A DNA stretch of 64,000 nt, taken from positions 930,001 through 994,000 of the forward strand of contig NC_087079.1 in NCBI RefSeq assembly GCF_026151205.1, written 5' to 3'. Both the position numbers and the translations under genes were made by a program. Shown piece by piece: positions 1 to 10,450 of this stretch. The notes under the pieces are model-generated. The model did not search any database and was not told the origin of the DNA. It was given only the letters and a program-made list of their open reading frames with translations. How positions within the stretch are numbered: position 1 is the stretch's first letter; every line of letters starts with the position of its first letter. This stretch comes from Bolinopsis microptera (taxonomy: Eukaryota; Ctenophora; Tentaculata; Lobata; Bolinopsidae).

Positions 1-472
1 CCCGATATAGTCTGTTACCATGGTTACTATAAGTTAGACTGACCCGATATAGTGAGTTACCATGGTTACTATAAGTTAGACTGACCCGATATAGTGAGTT
101 ACCATGGTTACTAGAAGTTAGACTGACCCGATATAGTCAGTTACCATGGTTACTATAAGTTAGACTGACCCGATATAGTCAGTTACCATGGTTACTATAA
201 GTTAGACTGACCCGATATAGTCAGTTACCATGGTTACTATAAGTTAGACTGACCCGATATAGTCTGTTACCATGGTTATTAGAAGTTAGACTGACCTGAT
301 ATAGTCAGTTACCATGGTTACTATAAGTTAGACTGACCCGATATAGTCAGTTACCATGGTTACTATAAGTTAGACTGACCCGATATAGTCAGTTACCATG
401 GTTACTATAAGTTAGACTGACCCGATATAGTCAGTTACCATGGTTACTAGAAGTTAGACTGACCTGATATAG
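1..472. repeat. 42-bp tandem satellite with GTTACCATGGTTAC core
   Basis: About 11 copies of a 42-bp unit starting CCCGATATAG and containing GTTACCATGGTTAC and TTAGACTGA. Copies differ by a few substitutions (for example TATAAG/TAGAAG). The array starts at or before the window edge and breaks down at about 472. The ACCATGGT core is palindromic and recurs across the window. Confidence 0.95.
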
Positions 473-904
473 AAGTAAGACTGAGATCGGAGAGAACTGT
501 CTCCACAGCTACGTTGCTTTTCTTTTTAACGCAGCTCCGTTGTATTGGCAGGTGATATGCTGAACCAAGTGCTAGTTGATACGTAAATAATAAGGAGAGG
601 CAATTAATATCATAATTGTAAATAATTATTCATAAAATTATCAAATATCAAATTGGAGGTTACATGGTAGTGTTGCTATGGTTACATGGTGTGACTTACA
701 AGGTCGGCGGGACTTCATCTGTAGAGGACTCGGTTTCAGCAGCGTGTCTCCAGGTAGATGTATAGGTAACAGGTCTCTGGGTAATGTTATGAGTTCCACT
801 GGAGGGGGACTTGTGCGGGGCGAGGTCCCACACTTGGGCATTTGCCAGGCATCCTGCACTTCCTTTACTAGTCCTGCGTGGAGAGGGGGTTAGACACGAC
901 TGGA
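473..904. other. Spacer, no gene seen
   Basis: No convincing coding potential, splice-bounded exon or RNA gene. The short open frames at about 641-893 on both strands overlap each other and resemble nothing I recognise. A single TTGCTATGGTTAC motif lies near 672. Confidence 0.5.
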
Positions 905-2119
905 TAGGGGGGGGGGGGGGTTAGAGAGGGATGGGTTGGTGGAGAGGGATGGGTTGGTGGAGAGAGGGTTAGAGAAGGGTGGGTTGGCGGAGAGAGGGTT
1001 AGAGAAGGGTGGGTTGGCGGAGAGAGGGTTAGAGAAGGGTGGGTTGGTGGAGAAGGGTTAGAGAGGGGTGGGTTGGTGGAGAGAGGGTTAGAGAGGGGTG
1101 GGTTGGTGGAGAGAGGGTTAGAGAGGGTGGGTTGGTGGAGAGAGGGTTAGAGAGGGGTGGGTTGGTGGAGAGAGGGTTAGAGAGGGGTGGGTTGGTGGAG
1201 AGAGGGTTAGAGAGGGGTGGGTTGGTGGAGAGAGGGTTAGAGAGGGGTGGGTTGGTGGAGAAGGGTTAGAGAGGGGTGGGTTGGTGGAGAGAGGGTTAGA
1301 GAGGGGTGGGTTGGTGGAGAGAGGGTTAGAGAGGGGTGTGTTGGTGGAGAGAGGGTTAGAGATGGGTGGGTTAGTTGAGAGAGGGTAAGAGATGGGTGGG
1401 TTAGTTGAGAGAGGGTTAGAGAGGGGTGGGTTGGTGGAGAGAGGGTTAGAGAGGGGTGGGTTGGTGGAGAGAGGGTTAGAGAGGGGAGGGTTGGTGGAGA
1501 GAGGGTTAGAGAGGGGTGGGTTGGTGGAGAGAGGGTTAGAGATGGGTGGGTTGGTGGAGAGAGGGTTAGAGAGGGGTGGGTTGGTGGAGAGAGGGTTAGA
1601 GAGGGGTGGGTTGGTGAGAGAGGGTTAGAGAGGGGTGGGTTGGTGGAGAGAGGGTTAGAGAGGGGTGGGTTGGTGGAGAGAGGGTTAGAGAGGGGTGGGT
1701 TGGTGGAGAGGGTTAGAGAGGGGTGGGTTGGTGGAGAAGGGTTAGAGAGGGGTGGGTTGGTGGAGAGAGGGTTAGAGAGGGGTGGGTTGGTGGAGAGAGG
1801 GTTAGAGAGGGGTGGGTTGGTAGAGAGGGTTAGAGAGGGGTGGGTTGGTGGAGAGAGGGTTAGAGAGGGGTGGGTTGGTGGAGAGAGGGTTAGAGAGGGG
1901 TGGGTTGGTGGAGAGAGGGTTAGAGAGGGGTGGGTTGGTGGAGAGAGGGTTAGAGAGGGGTGGGTTGGTGGAGAGAGGGTTAGAGAGGGGTGGGTTGGTG
2001 GAGAGGGTTAGAGAGGGGTGGGTTGGTGGAGAGAGGGTTAGAGAGGGGTGGGTTGATGGAGAGAGGGTTAGAGAGGGGTGGGTTGGTGGAGAGAGGGTTA
2101 GAGAGGGGTGGAGAGAGCT
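905..2119. repeat. 30-bp G-rich minisatellite
   Basis: About 40 copies of a 30-bp unit of the form GGAGAGAGGGTTAGAGAGGG followed by GTGGGTTGGT, headed by a run of 14 G at 907-920. Some units are 28 bp. The plus strand is almost free of C, with several GGG runs per unit, so it has G-quadruplex potential. Since 30 is a multiple of 3, frames stay open over several units and give Leu-Glu-Arg-Gly-rich translations that I regard as artefacts. Confidence 0.95.
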
Positions 2120-4109
2120 CTCTAGGGTTACAGAGGGAGTTTTGAGGGGTGGAGAGGGGGTTAGAAAAAATGGGATTGTTGTCAAATGAAGTTGACATCT
2201 AAGAAGCATCTTATTAAAAGGGGTATGATCAAAATATAGATGGGAATGAGGAGGGTTATAATAGTACAGTAAGTTGTACGGTTACCATAAAAACCACTAG
2301 TGAGTGTGAAGCTGCATTTATTGTATCAAGATTATCTTAGATAACGGCTTTCGCTCCGTATCGAATATCTCGAGTGTATATATCTGATTTCAGATGACGT
2401 AATCATCAGGACTCACGCAATCTAGCTTTACTGGAGCAATACTCCTCCAAATCTTTAACAGAAATAACAGGAGTACAGGAGAAGTTGTCTATTTCTTTCT
2501 GTTTACTGAGCCTCCCAGTAGCTCTGGGCAGGATCCTGAACTCAACACGGGGCAGCAACATCACAAAACAGCTCTAAAATCAGTGGCGTTCCTAGTCCTC
2601 CTACATCATTCCTCCCTGAGTATTCAAAACGAGCTGGCAATCAAAATATTCTAATATTCTACTTAACAAAGCGCATTGTGACATGGACATTGTCTGATCA
2701 TTTTAAAAGTGAAGACATGCGAGCATCTTGTGCCTACATGCTCGTTTGAATATGATCGAATATCCCGGGTTTCACTCAAATTGCGGTAACACCTCCACGA
2801 GGGGCTCTGCACCACCGCCGCGCCAAAACAATCACACCTCAAATAGTAGTTTAATCATGCACAAGAGCGAAATCAGAGTTTGCGAAACGCATTATAAGTC
2901 GGATTAGCTCTTGCAACTGAAAATGTAATAAAGGCAACACTTGTAAACAAATATACCATATTTATAATACTATCACAGAGCCACACCGTTAACGATAGCA
3001 AGATACACGCTAGGTACCGACTCTGACAGAGAGCACAGGAGTTAACAAAGGTCTAAATAATGCAACCTTGATCGTGCAACAAGCCGCTCTTAGCCAGCTC
3101 GTATTAATCAGTAGTAGTATTGCTCAGAGTATACACGTCTAATGTAGGGCTGGTTGTAGCAAGCATTTTATTGATAAACAATCATTATTCATTATGTAAT
3201 GGCATACCGGTACTTTGATAAGATAATAACTATCATCCTCTCTATCTAGATCGTGGGAAATTATTAGGATTGGATAAGAATGGATGATCGTTCCAGATTA
3301 GATTTCGCCGACCCTAAATTAAGTTTTCTTTTAGGAAAACTTAAGAAAGAGAACGCATGATTGTTGTATTAACTGATGCGTGATTTTCAAGCAAAACGAG
3401 TTAGGAAGTCTGTCAAGAAGACTGTATCGGTAATAACAAATAGTCCGTAAAGGCGGCTCCAAACAGCATCGCTCAGCAGTTATACATCCAGCGTCGCAAT
3501 TTATTAGCAATACTTCAGGAGAGACCTGCCCTTGTATCTTGTCAGGCTATTAGGAGAGACCTGGACACCTGTTGAAAAGTATCTACTATATCATGTAAAT
3601 CATGTAGTAAGTAGTAAGTAGTCATGCTAATTGTCACTACTATGTAGCGAATTGTAACTCAGAGATTTGCACCCGCGCAGATGGAACGAGTACACCTCAT
3701 CTTCAGCAACAGAAATATACTGTGGAGGATCTAACAATCTATAGTGGACGAATAAACGCATAGATTGAACTACATTATAACAGCAACGAAAACACAGTTT
3801 CACATCCGGTTATCCACCAATCAATTATGAAATAAAGTAAAGTGTGTCAAAGACGCAATGTGTACCGAATAGGACGCTATCTAAGACGCTAAGCTGCATG
3901 CTAACACTTTTATGTGCGAGTTTCAAGATATTTCTCTGTTAGGATAATTGAAGATCACCTGAGAGTTAGATACACATTTACACAACTAGCTACATAGTAG
4001 TAGTAACTTGTAACTATGGTAACTACGGTAACTAGTAATGCTACCATAGTTACCGTAGTTAAGTAGTTAGATGTCCTTCCTGCACGTTTATCCGACAAGA
4101 TACACAGTA
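2120..4109. other. Intergenic, no gene recognised
   Basis: About 2 kb with frequent stops in all frames and no splice-bounded exon I could support. At 4008-4066 there is a cluster of GTAACTATGGTAAC-type motifs just outside the large inverted repeat. Confidence 0.5.
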
Positions 4110-7100
4110 TAGTAAGGGGAAAAGTGGCATTCCGTTGGATTTGAATGTTCACAAGGATTTCTCAACGGAATATGGTAGTTAAGACCCCTACGAACATAAT
4201 TAGACTTGTTGCCAATTTTGTATCTCAACAGAAACACCACTTTTACCACTTTTTACCACCTTTGTACCACCTGTCTGGTTTGCCAAATATCTTTAGTTGT
4301 GAACGTCGTAAAAGGCTGCAAATTAACCTAGAATGTTTATCTTATCAAGGAGTAAAACTTTTGTGCGAAAAATTTTTACATTGGACAATCAGCTAATTGG
4401 ATAATTACCAATTAGTTAATCACCAAAAAAAGTGAAAATTTTTTATTGGCTCAAAATGATTGAAATCGTTTGAAACACGGAGAAATGTAGTTTTTAGAAA
4501 AACTTCAAAAATTTTTCACTTAAAAATTTTTTTCGAGACTTGGAAAAAAGTTTGAAAATTTAAAAATATTTTTTTCCGCCAAAAGTGATCGAATTGCATG
4601 AAACGTGGATAAAAATGCTTTGCAGAAAAACTTCGAAGATTTTGAGATAGGGGAATACTAAAATCATCAATATTTGAAGTTGGAGTTCAGTAAATCTCGA
4701 CATATTTTAGTAATTAGGAATAGCTTAGCGGAAAGGGCTGAACCTGAAAAAGGTTAACCACACAATATTAGAGTTTCATAACTAATTACAATATTGCTTT
4801 ATCAAATTCCACATAAAGAAACAGCACAAAAGGACCATTTAAGATCGAACCGATTTTACCTGCTGTACTATCATTTTATTGATTTCAATGATCAAAACCT
4901 CTGTACCGTCAATCTTGCCAATCTATACCGGGTATCTGAATGTACCGGACCTCTTATTTACCTCTATAATTAGACCCAGTTGTGCAAGAAATGCGATTTC
5001 TCACAGGGGTTTCTTTTAACTGTGCACTTTTTGTCACTCTCGCAACTCGCAAGAGGCCCGGTATTATAGGGGGGTATAGGAAGCGAGTGTAAATATACCT
5101 TCCATCATCCACTGTAGCTTTTTTGTATTGGTAATGCGCATGCCGCTTCGTTTGCTATGCAAGATACCTCGAATAACCCCCATATGTCATTGCCAGGGTC
5201 GGGATAGAGCTGGAGATAGCATTGAGAGGTTGCTAGAAATAACTAGACTTAGAGTAAACTGGTGGTAGCTGGGTGGTGCTAGCATGGATGTAGCAGAACG
5301 TAGCTACACGGGGTTTCATTGGAGTTGGTTATTTTAATGGCCAAAGAGTGCCGGAACTAAAGTTACTTAAGATTGCAGTTGAGGGGCAGTGTAAACCACG
5401 GTGTAGTCAGGGACACAGAGCTACAGTGCAGGAGTACTGCAAGTGCAAAAGAACAGTGCAAGTGATACAGTATGCAACAGTAAAACGCCGAAGAAGGAGA
5501 TAAGATTGTGGCTGCAGAGGAGGAGAGGAGCTGGAACCTGATTTTGTTTGGGTTGAAAGAAGAGTAGGAAGAAGAGTTTCCTGCTCTGGTAACTGCATTT
5601 TTGGAAGAGGTGGGGTGAGAACTTATTTTCAAGCGACAAGGGTGGGCTGGAAGCAACCAGGTACAGCTATCCGACCTATTAAGATCACCGTCCTGAGCTT
5701 AACAGCCTTTCATCAGAATCTGATGAAAACAGAGAGACTGACCAACCCTTTTTATATTGATTGATCAAAGTGAGTCTCTTTAGCCCTCTTCTTCTTTAGA
5801 GCTTTAGGTTAGTGATCAAACTCTTCGCTACTCGCTCTTCACTGGATCTATCAGGACAGATTCACATCTTTTTAGGTCTCAACCAGCCTTAGTTTTCCTG
5901 TTTTCATCATGTAGTACGTTCTGCTACCTCCATTTTAGCACCACCCAGCTTCCATCAGTTCACTCTAAGTCTAGCTTCGTCGGCGTTTTACTGTTGCAGA
6001 CTGTATCACTTGCACTGTTCTATTGCACTTGCAGTACTCCTGCACTGTAGCTCTGTGTCCCTGACTACACCGTGGTTTACACTGCCCCTCAACTGCAATC
6101 TTAAGTAACTTTAGTTCCGGCACTCTTTGGCCATTAAAATAACCAACTCCAATGAAACCCCGTGTAGCTACGTTCTGCTACATCCATGCTAGCACCACCC
6201 AGCTACCACCAGTTTACTCTAAATCTAGCTATTTCTAGCAACTTTTCAATGCTATCTCCAGCTCTATCCCGACCCTGGCAATGACATATGGGGGTTATTC
6301 GAGGTATCTGGCATAGCAAACGAAGCGGCATGCGCATTCACAATACAAAAAAGCCACAATGGGGGCACAGTGGATGATGGAAGGTATATTTACACTCGCT
6401 TCCTATACCCCCCTATAATACCGGGCCTCTTGCGAGTTGCGAGAGTGACAAAAAGTGCACAGTTAAAAGAAACCCCTTTGAGAAATCGCATTTCTTGCAC
6501 AACTGGGTCTAATTATAGAGGTAAATAAGAGGTCCGGTACATTCAGATACCCGGTATAGATTGGCAAGATTGACGGTACAGAGGTTTTGATCATTGAAAT
6601 CAATAAAATGATAGTACAGCAGGTAAAATCGGTTCGATCCTAAATGGTCCTTTTGTGCTGTTTCTTTATGTGGAATTTGTGGAATGAAAGCTGTATTGTA
6701 ATTAGTTATGAAACTCTAATATTGTGTGGTTAACCTTTTTCAGGTTCGGCCCTTTCCGCTAAGCTATTCCTAATTACTAAAATATGTCGAGATTTACTGA
6801 ACTCCAACTTCAAATATTGATGATTTTAGTATTCCCCAATCTCAAAATCTTCGAAGTTTTTCTGCAAAGCATTTTTATCCACGTTTCATGCAATTCGATC
6901 ACTTTTGGCGGAAAAAAATATTTTTAAATTTTCAAACTTTTTTTTCAAGTCTCGAAAAAAATTTTTAAGTGAAAAATTTTTGAAGTTTTTCTAAAAACTA
7001 CATTTCTCCGTGTTTCAAACGATTTCAATCATTTTGAGCCAATAAAAAATTTTCACTTTTTTTGGTGATTAACTAATTGGTAATTATCCAATTAGCTGAT

Positions 7101-7388
7101 TGTCCAATGTAAAAATTTTTCGCACAAAAGTTTTACTCCTTGATAAGATAAACATTCTAGGTTAATTTGCAGCCTTTTACGACGTTCACAACTAAAGATA
7201 TTTGGCAAACCAGACAGGTGGTACAAAGGTGGTAAAAAGTGGTAAAAGTGGTGTTTCTGTTGAGATACAAAATTGGCAACAAGTCTAATTATGTTCGTAG
7301 GGGTCTTAACTACCATATTCCGTTGAGAAATCCTTGTGAACATTCAAATCCAACGGAACCCTTAAATCGACCACTTTTCCCCTTACTA
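4110..7388. repeat. Large inverted repeat (foldback-like), arms about 1.4 kb
   Basis: The left arm, about 4110-5495, is repeated in reverse complement at about 5975-7388, separated by about 480 bp. The outermost shared sequence is TAGTAAGGGGAAAAGTGG. The arms are nearly identical: an 83-codon open frame at 4145-4396 (plus) reappears unchanged at 7092-7343 (minus). The main differences are a 10-bp indel near the outer end, a few indels of about 10-20 bp near 5120/6360 and 4800/6670, and scattered substitutions. Part of the inner right arm (TTCTGCTAC... to CTCTAAGTCTAGC) occurs again in the loop at 5913-5974. I see no transposase in the arms and no clear target-site duplication. A foldback-type element or a recent inverted duplication both fit. 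Confidence 0.9.
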
Positions 7389-8050
7389 GTAGGTAATTAA
7401 TATGAACGATGCACGCAAAAGTTTTTAGATAACTTTACAAGATATTTTAATAACGGATATGGCAAGAATACCTACAATTTGAGGATCACGTTTTAGTAGT
7501 GTTACCATAGTTACCATTCAGTGCAGCTGTGGTAGTAAGTAAATAGTTCACAGAGGGAGGGTATCTTCACAGCTAGCTAAAAGCTATATATTTACAGTAT
7601 ACAATGCAATAGATGACCGGAGGGACCTTATATAGTATTGTCTCATCACGTGACAGGTGACTTGCTATCATATAAATGTAATCTCAAGAAATATTAACGG
7701 TGATGCTAGGGTCAAATTTGCTGCACCGTAGTTTTGTAGATTAGAAGGCGGACCTATGGAATATGACTCTGCAAAATCAGCTCTCTATAACACTTTATAT
7801 TACACTCGGAAAACATTACAGAATCTCTCTTATGAAGTAAATCGTAAGACAATAAATCCGTGATATATTGAAGGAAAGTCATCGTTGTTAAATACGTCAA
7901 AAAATCGGCTCAAAATACGGCGTATTAAATGTTCGAGAGAAATACGTAAGAATACGTGAAGCTTCCAATCAATAAGCCCGAAGAAATTTAATTTAGACCC
8001 TGTTAAATTTTGTCCAGAATACTTTTAAAATTTTTCCGAAATACGTGCGC
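7389..8050. other. Spacer, no gene seen
   Basis: No supported gene. One GTTACCATAGTTACC motif lies near 7501-7515. Runs resembling AAATACGT recur from 7890 to 8600 around the transposase relic and may belong to that element. Confidence 0.4.
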
Positions 8051-8073
8051 AGATCAAATTAACGCCGCGCATT

Positions 8074-8509
8074 TTGAATTCGGTGAATTTTCTGAGCGTT
8101 AAAGAAATAAATCAAAATTCGCGTTGGATAAATCTAGTTGGGGCACACTTTGTCGGAGAAGGAACCCGTGTTGTTAAGAAGTGCAGACTGCAGGTGACAG
8201 AGGAATCTAAACAAAGAGCTAAAAGACGCAAAGTTACAGAACTGTTCGATCAAACCACCCTTCTGTGTGCTCAGGGAACCTATCGCGGAATTCTTCCTTG
8301 TTGAAGCTATTCCTTTCTCTAAAGTCGAGAGCCCGTACTTCCTTAATATGGTCCAAGCCCTCTCCACTATGGGGAGAAGAGTCTCAGTTCCGGTAAGGCA
8401 AACTCTAGCCACCACTCTCACTGATCAGAAGTATCATCAAGTAGCGACTATGGTCGCTAATGCTACTTTAGACCGCGGACCGCAATTTATTGTAAAATAT
8501 TTATTGTAA
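8074..8509 (+). pseudogene. hAT/DUF659-like transposase fragment, frameshifted
   Basis: Two overlapping plus-strand frames, 8074-8304 and 8267-8509, make one degenerate protein shifted in frame near 8270-8290. The second frame contains AEFFLVEAIPFSKVESPYF followed by a conserved-looking helix with MVQAL. This matches the 'ff...IPFnvv.spyF..m..al' signature of DUF659/hAT-type transposase-related proteins as I know it. The upstream frame has a basic stretch (KQRAKRRK) that usually precedes it. Only about 140 residues survive. No DDE/RNase H-like core, BED finger or terminal repeats were recognised. It is called a relic by family resemblance only. Confidence 0.4.
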
Positions 8510-8950
8510 AAAATCGTTCTTACTCCACAGTGGAAATCGAAATACGCGAATTTTCGGAGACAAATACGTTTGCGTATGCATACGTTTGCTTGAAACGCTA
8601 CGTATTTAACAGCATTGAGGAAAGTCAAACTAACCGATATCGTAGTGCTGGATGTAGACAGACTCACTGAGATCACTCAGGGAGATGTTGATCACTGATC
8701 TGCTGACAGAGCACTCTGAAGGGGACATGACGATGTCAGTAGGAGCAAGACTGTCCCCTCCTTCACTTTCATTCAGGTTCTGCGGAGAGGGCAGTTAGAG
8801 GGGGTTTAGAGGGGGAGGGGGTTGATTATTTATAATTAGGCCATTTTAGATAGTCTTCTTGAAAACTTTTGTATTATCATATATGGTAAAAATGCAAAAT
8901 TTCCCATAACATTTGCAAGTATTGCTATCAACTCTACTGTCCAGGATCTA

Positions 8951-9013
8951 CTGTGCTCTGTATTGTACCATGTTACCATAGTTACACTACTAGTTACCAT
9001 GGTAACACTACAT
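8951..9013. repeat. GTTAC-YATGG-TWAC motif cluster
   Basis: Two head-to-tail copies of a unit of about 21 bp read on the minus strand as GTAGTGTTACCATGGTAACT and its variant with CTATGGTAAC. The same unit recurs at 40362-40404 and 41641-41672. Confidence 0.7.
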
Positions 9014-9041
9014 GTTGGTGTTGCTTGTTGTCCCCACAAAC

Positions 9042-9313
9042 CTTGATATCCAGTTCAGGTTCCTCAAGGTCCGTGACGCACAGACCCTGCCAATCTGTGT
9101 TGTACTTCCCTTTGAAGGGCATCTGAAAAACGTTACGGTCAAAGTTTAGAGCTCCGACACTAATCGTTATACTCCTGGTCCCATCATAATACCTGGTTTT
9201 CAATATTACCCGATCCCTCGATTTACCGAAAGTACGTGCTACTCCTAGCCCTGCGTGAGAAGTTGATGTAAATCTGCCTACATTTAACGGTAATACACCC
9301 AGTAAATAAAGTT
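9042..9313 (-). CDS. Candidate internal exon of an unrecognised gene
   Basis: On the minus strand a stop-free 272-nt stretch is bounded by a good acceptor (TTTATGACCAG at 9314) and a usable donor (AAG then GTTTGT from 9041). It enters in phase 1 and leaves in phase 0. Read in frame it gives about 90 residues, including LGVLPLNVGRF, LGVARTFGKSRD, SVGALNFDR and LCVTDLEEPELDIK. Composition is protein-like, with no repeat signature. I do not recognise the family. No partner exon was found next to it, so it could be one exon of a larger gene on the minus strand or a relic. Confidence 0.35.
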
Positions 9314-10071
9314 CTGGTCATAAATAATAATATTAATCTTATATTATGCTAGGTTTTCCCTTTATTTACACTAGATTAATGTTTCTCATTCAACATTGTC
9401 TCGTGTTTCTATACGTCAGTACTGCACAAGACCAATCACCCGTTCAGCACTTTGCTCCTTCATAAAGGTTTTCGATGTTTATTTTTACTACCCATGATCC
9501 GCACTCTGCAGTGTTATTTCTCAGTGTTGTTCACTTAAAACAAATAATATTACATTTTTGACATAACAATCCTACATTAGGGATCTTTCATCAAACTATT
9601 GATGTCACTGTGTTTACATATACTTAATCCGCTTAACCTGGTTTTAACTAACACAGTTTTAAACTAAAATCACCGTGCTCTTTTAGTATTCAAAATATGT
9701 CTCACGTGACTTATAAACCGTTTTATGATTAAATTTTAAACGGATTCTAAGTTGTAAAAACCTGCTTGCAACACCATATTCTCATGCTGCACTTATCATA
9801 ATTCTAGCGGCAAAACTATTGAACAGTGCATAAAATGGTGCATAAATAGCGCATAAAACGGAAATTGCTTGTTATGGTGAGTTTCAAGGCAGATTTCAAA
9901 TCTTTTAACCAACCACGATATTATGTTGCATCAGAACATTCAGGTTTTATTTACATAAAATCATCAAAACAATTATTAACATAGCACGTGATTAAATAAC
10001 GCTTTTAAAGTCCCAGAACTTGATTAAATACGTTTTAAAGTTCATCAAGTAAAGATCCATTCTCTGGAATT
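9314..10071. other. AT-rich spacer, no gene seen
   Basis: AT-rich with stops in all frames; no repeat unit or exon supported. Confidence 0.4.
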
Positions 10072-10450
10072 TGGTAGTTTTCAATACTGGTGGAGGAGGT
10101 AATGTAACCATAATAACACTGCCATATAACTTATAAGGCAATATATATAACCATAGTAACACTACAATTCTCTAGAATTTGTAATGTAAAACTCACGAGG
10201 TAGTTTTCAATGGTGGTGGAGGAGGCAATGTAACCATAATAACACTACCATATAAGGCAATATATATAACCATAGTAACACTACAATTCTCTAGAATTTG
10301 TAATGTAAAACTCACGAGGTAGTTTTCAATGGTGGTGGAGGAGGCAATGTAACCATAATAACACTGCCATATAAGGCAATATATATAACCATAGTAACAC
10401 TACAATTATCTGGAATTTGTAATGTAAAACTCACGAGGTAGTTTTCAAAT
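10072..10450. repeat. 119-bp tandem repeat (three units)
   Basis: Units start at about 10072, 10200 and 10319 and begin GTAGTTTTCAATGGTGGTGG. Each holds GGCAATGTAACCATAATAAC and ATATATAACCATAGTAAC. The reverse complement of the first 45 bp is the core of the 60-bp satellite at 58.3-59.5 kb. The fourth unit starts at 10438 and is broken off by LINE A. Confidence 0.9.

Noticed and set aside
905-2119. Interstitial telomere repeat
   Set aside because: GGGTTAG occurs once per 30-bp unit, never as tandem TTAGGG.
1039-2209. Several open frames of 70-135 codons in the G-rich minisatellite on both strands
   Set aside because: They follow from a 30-bp unit, a multiple of 3, and translate to simple repeats (VERGLERGGL or SNPLSTNPPL). 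No start context, splice edge or family support.
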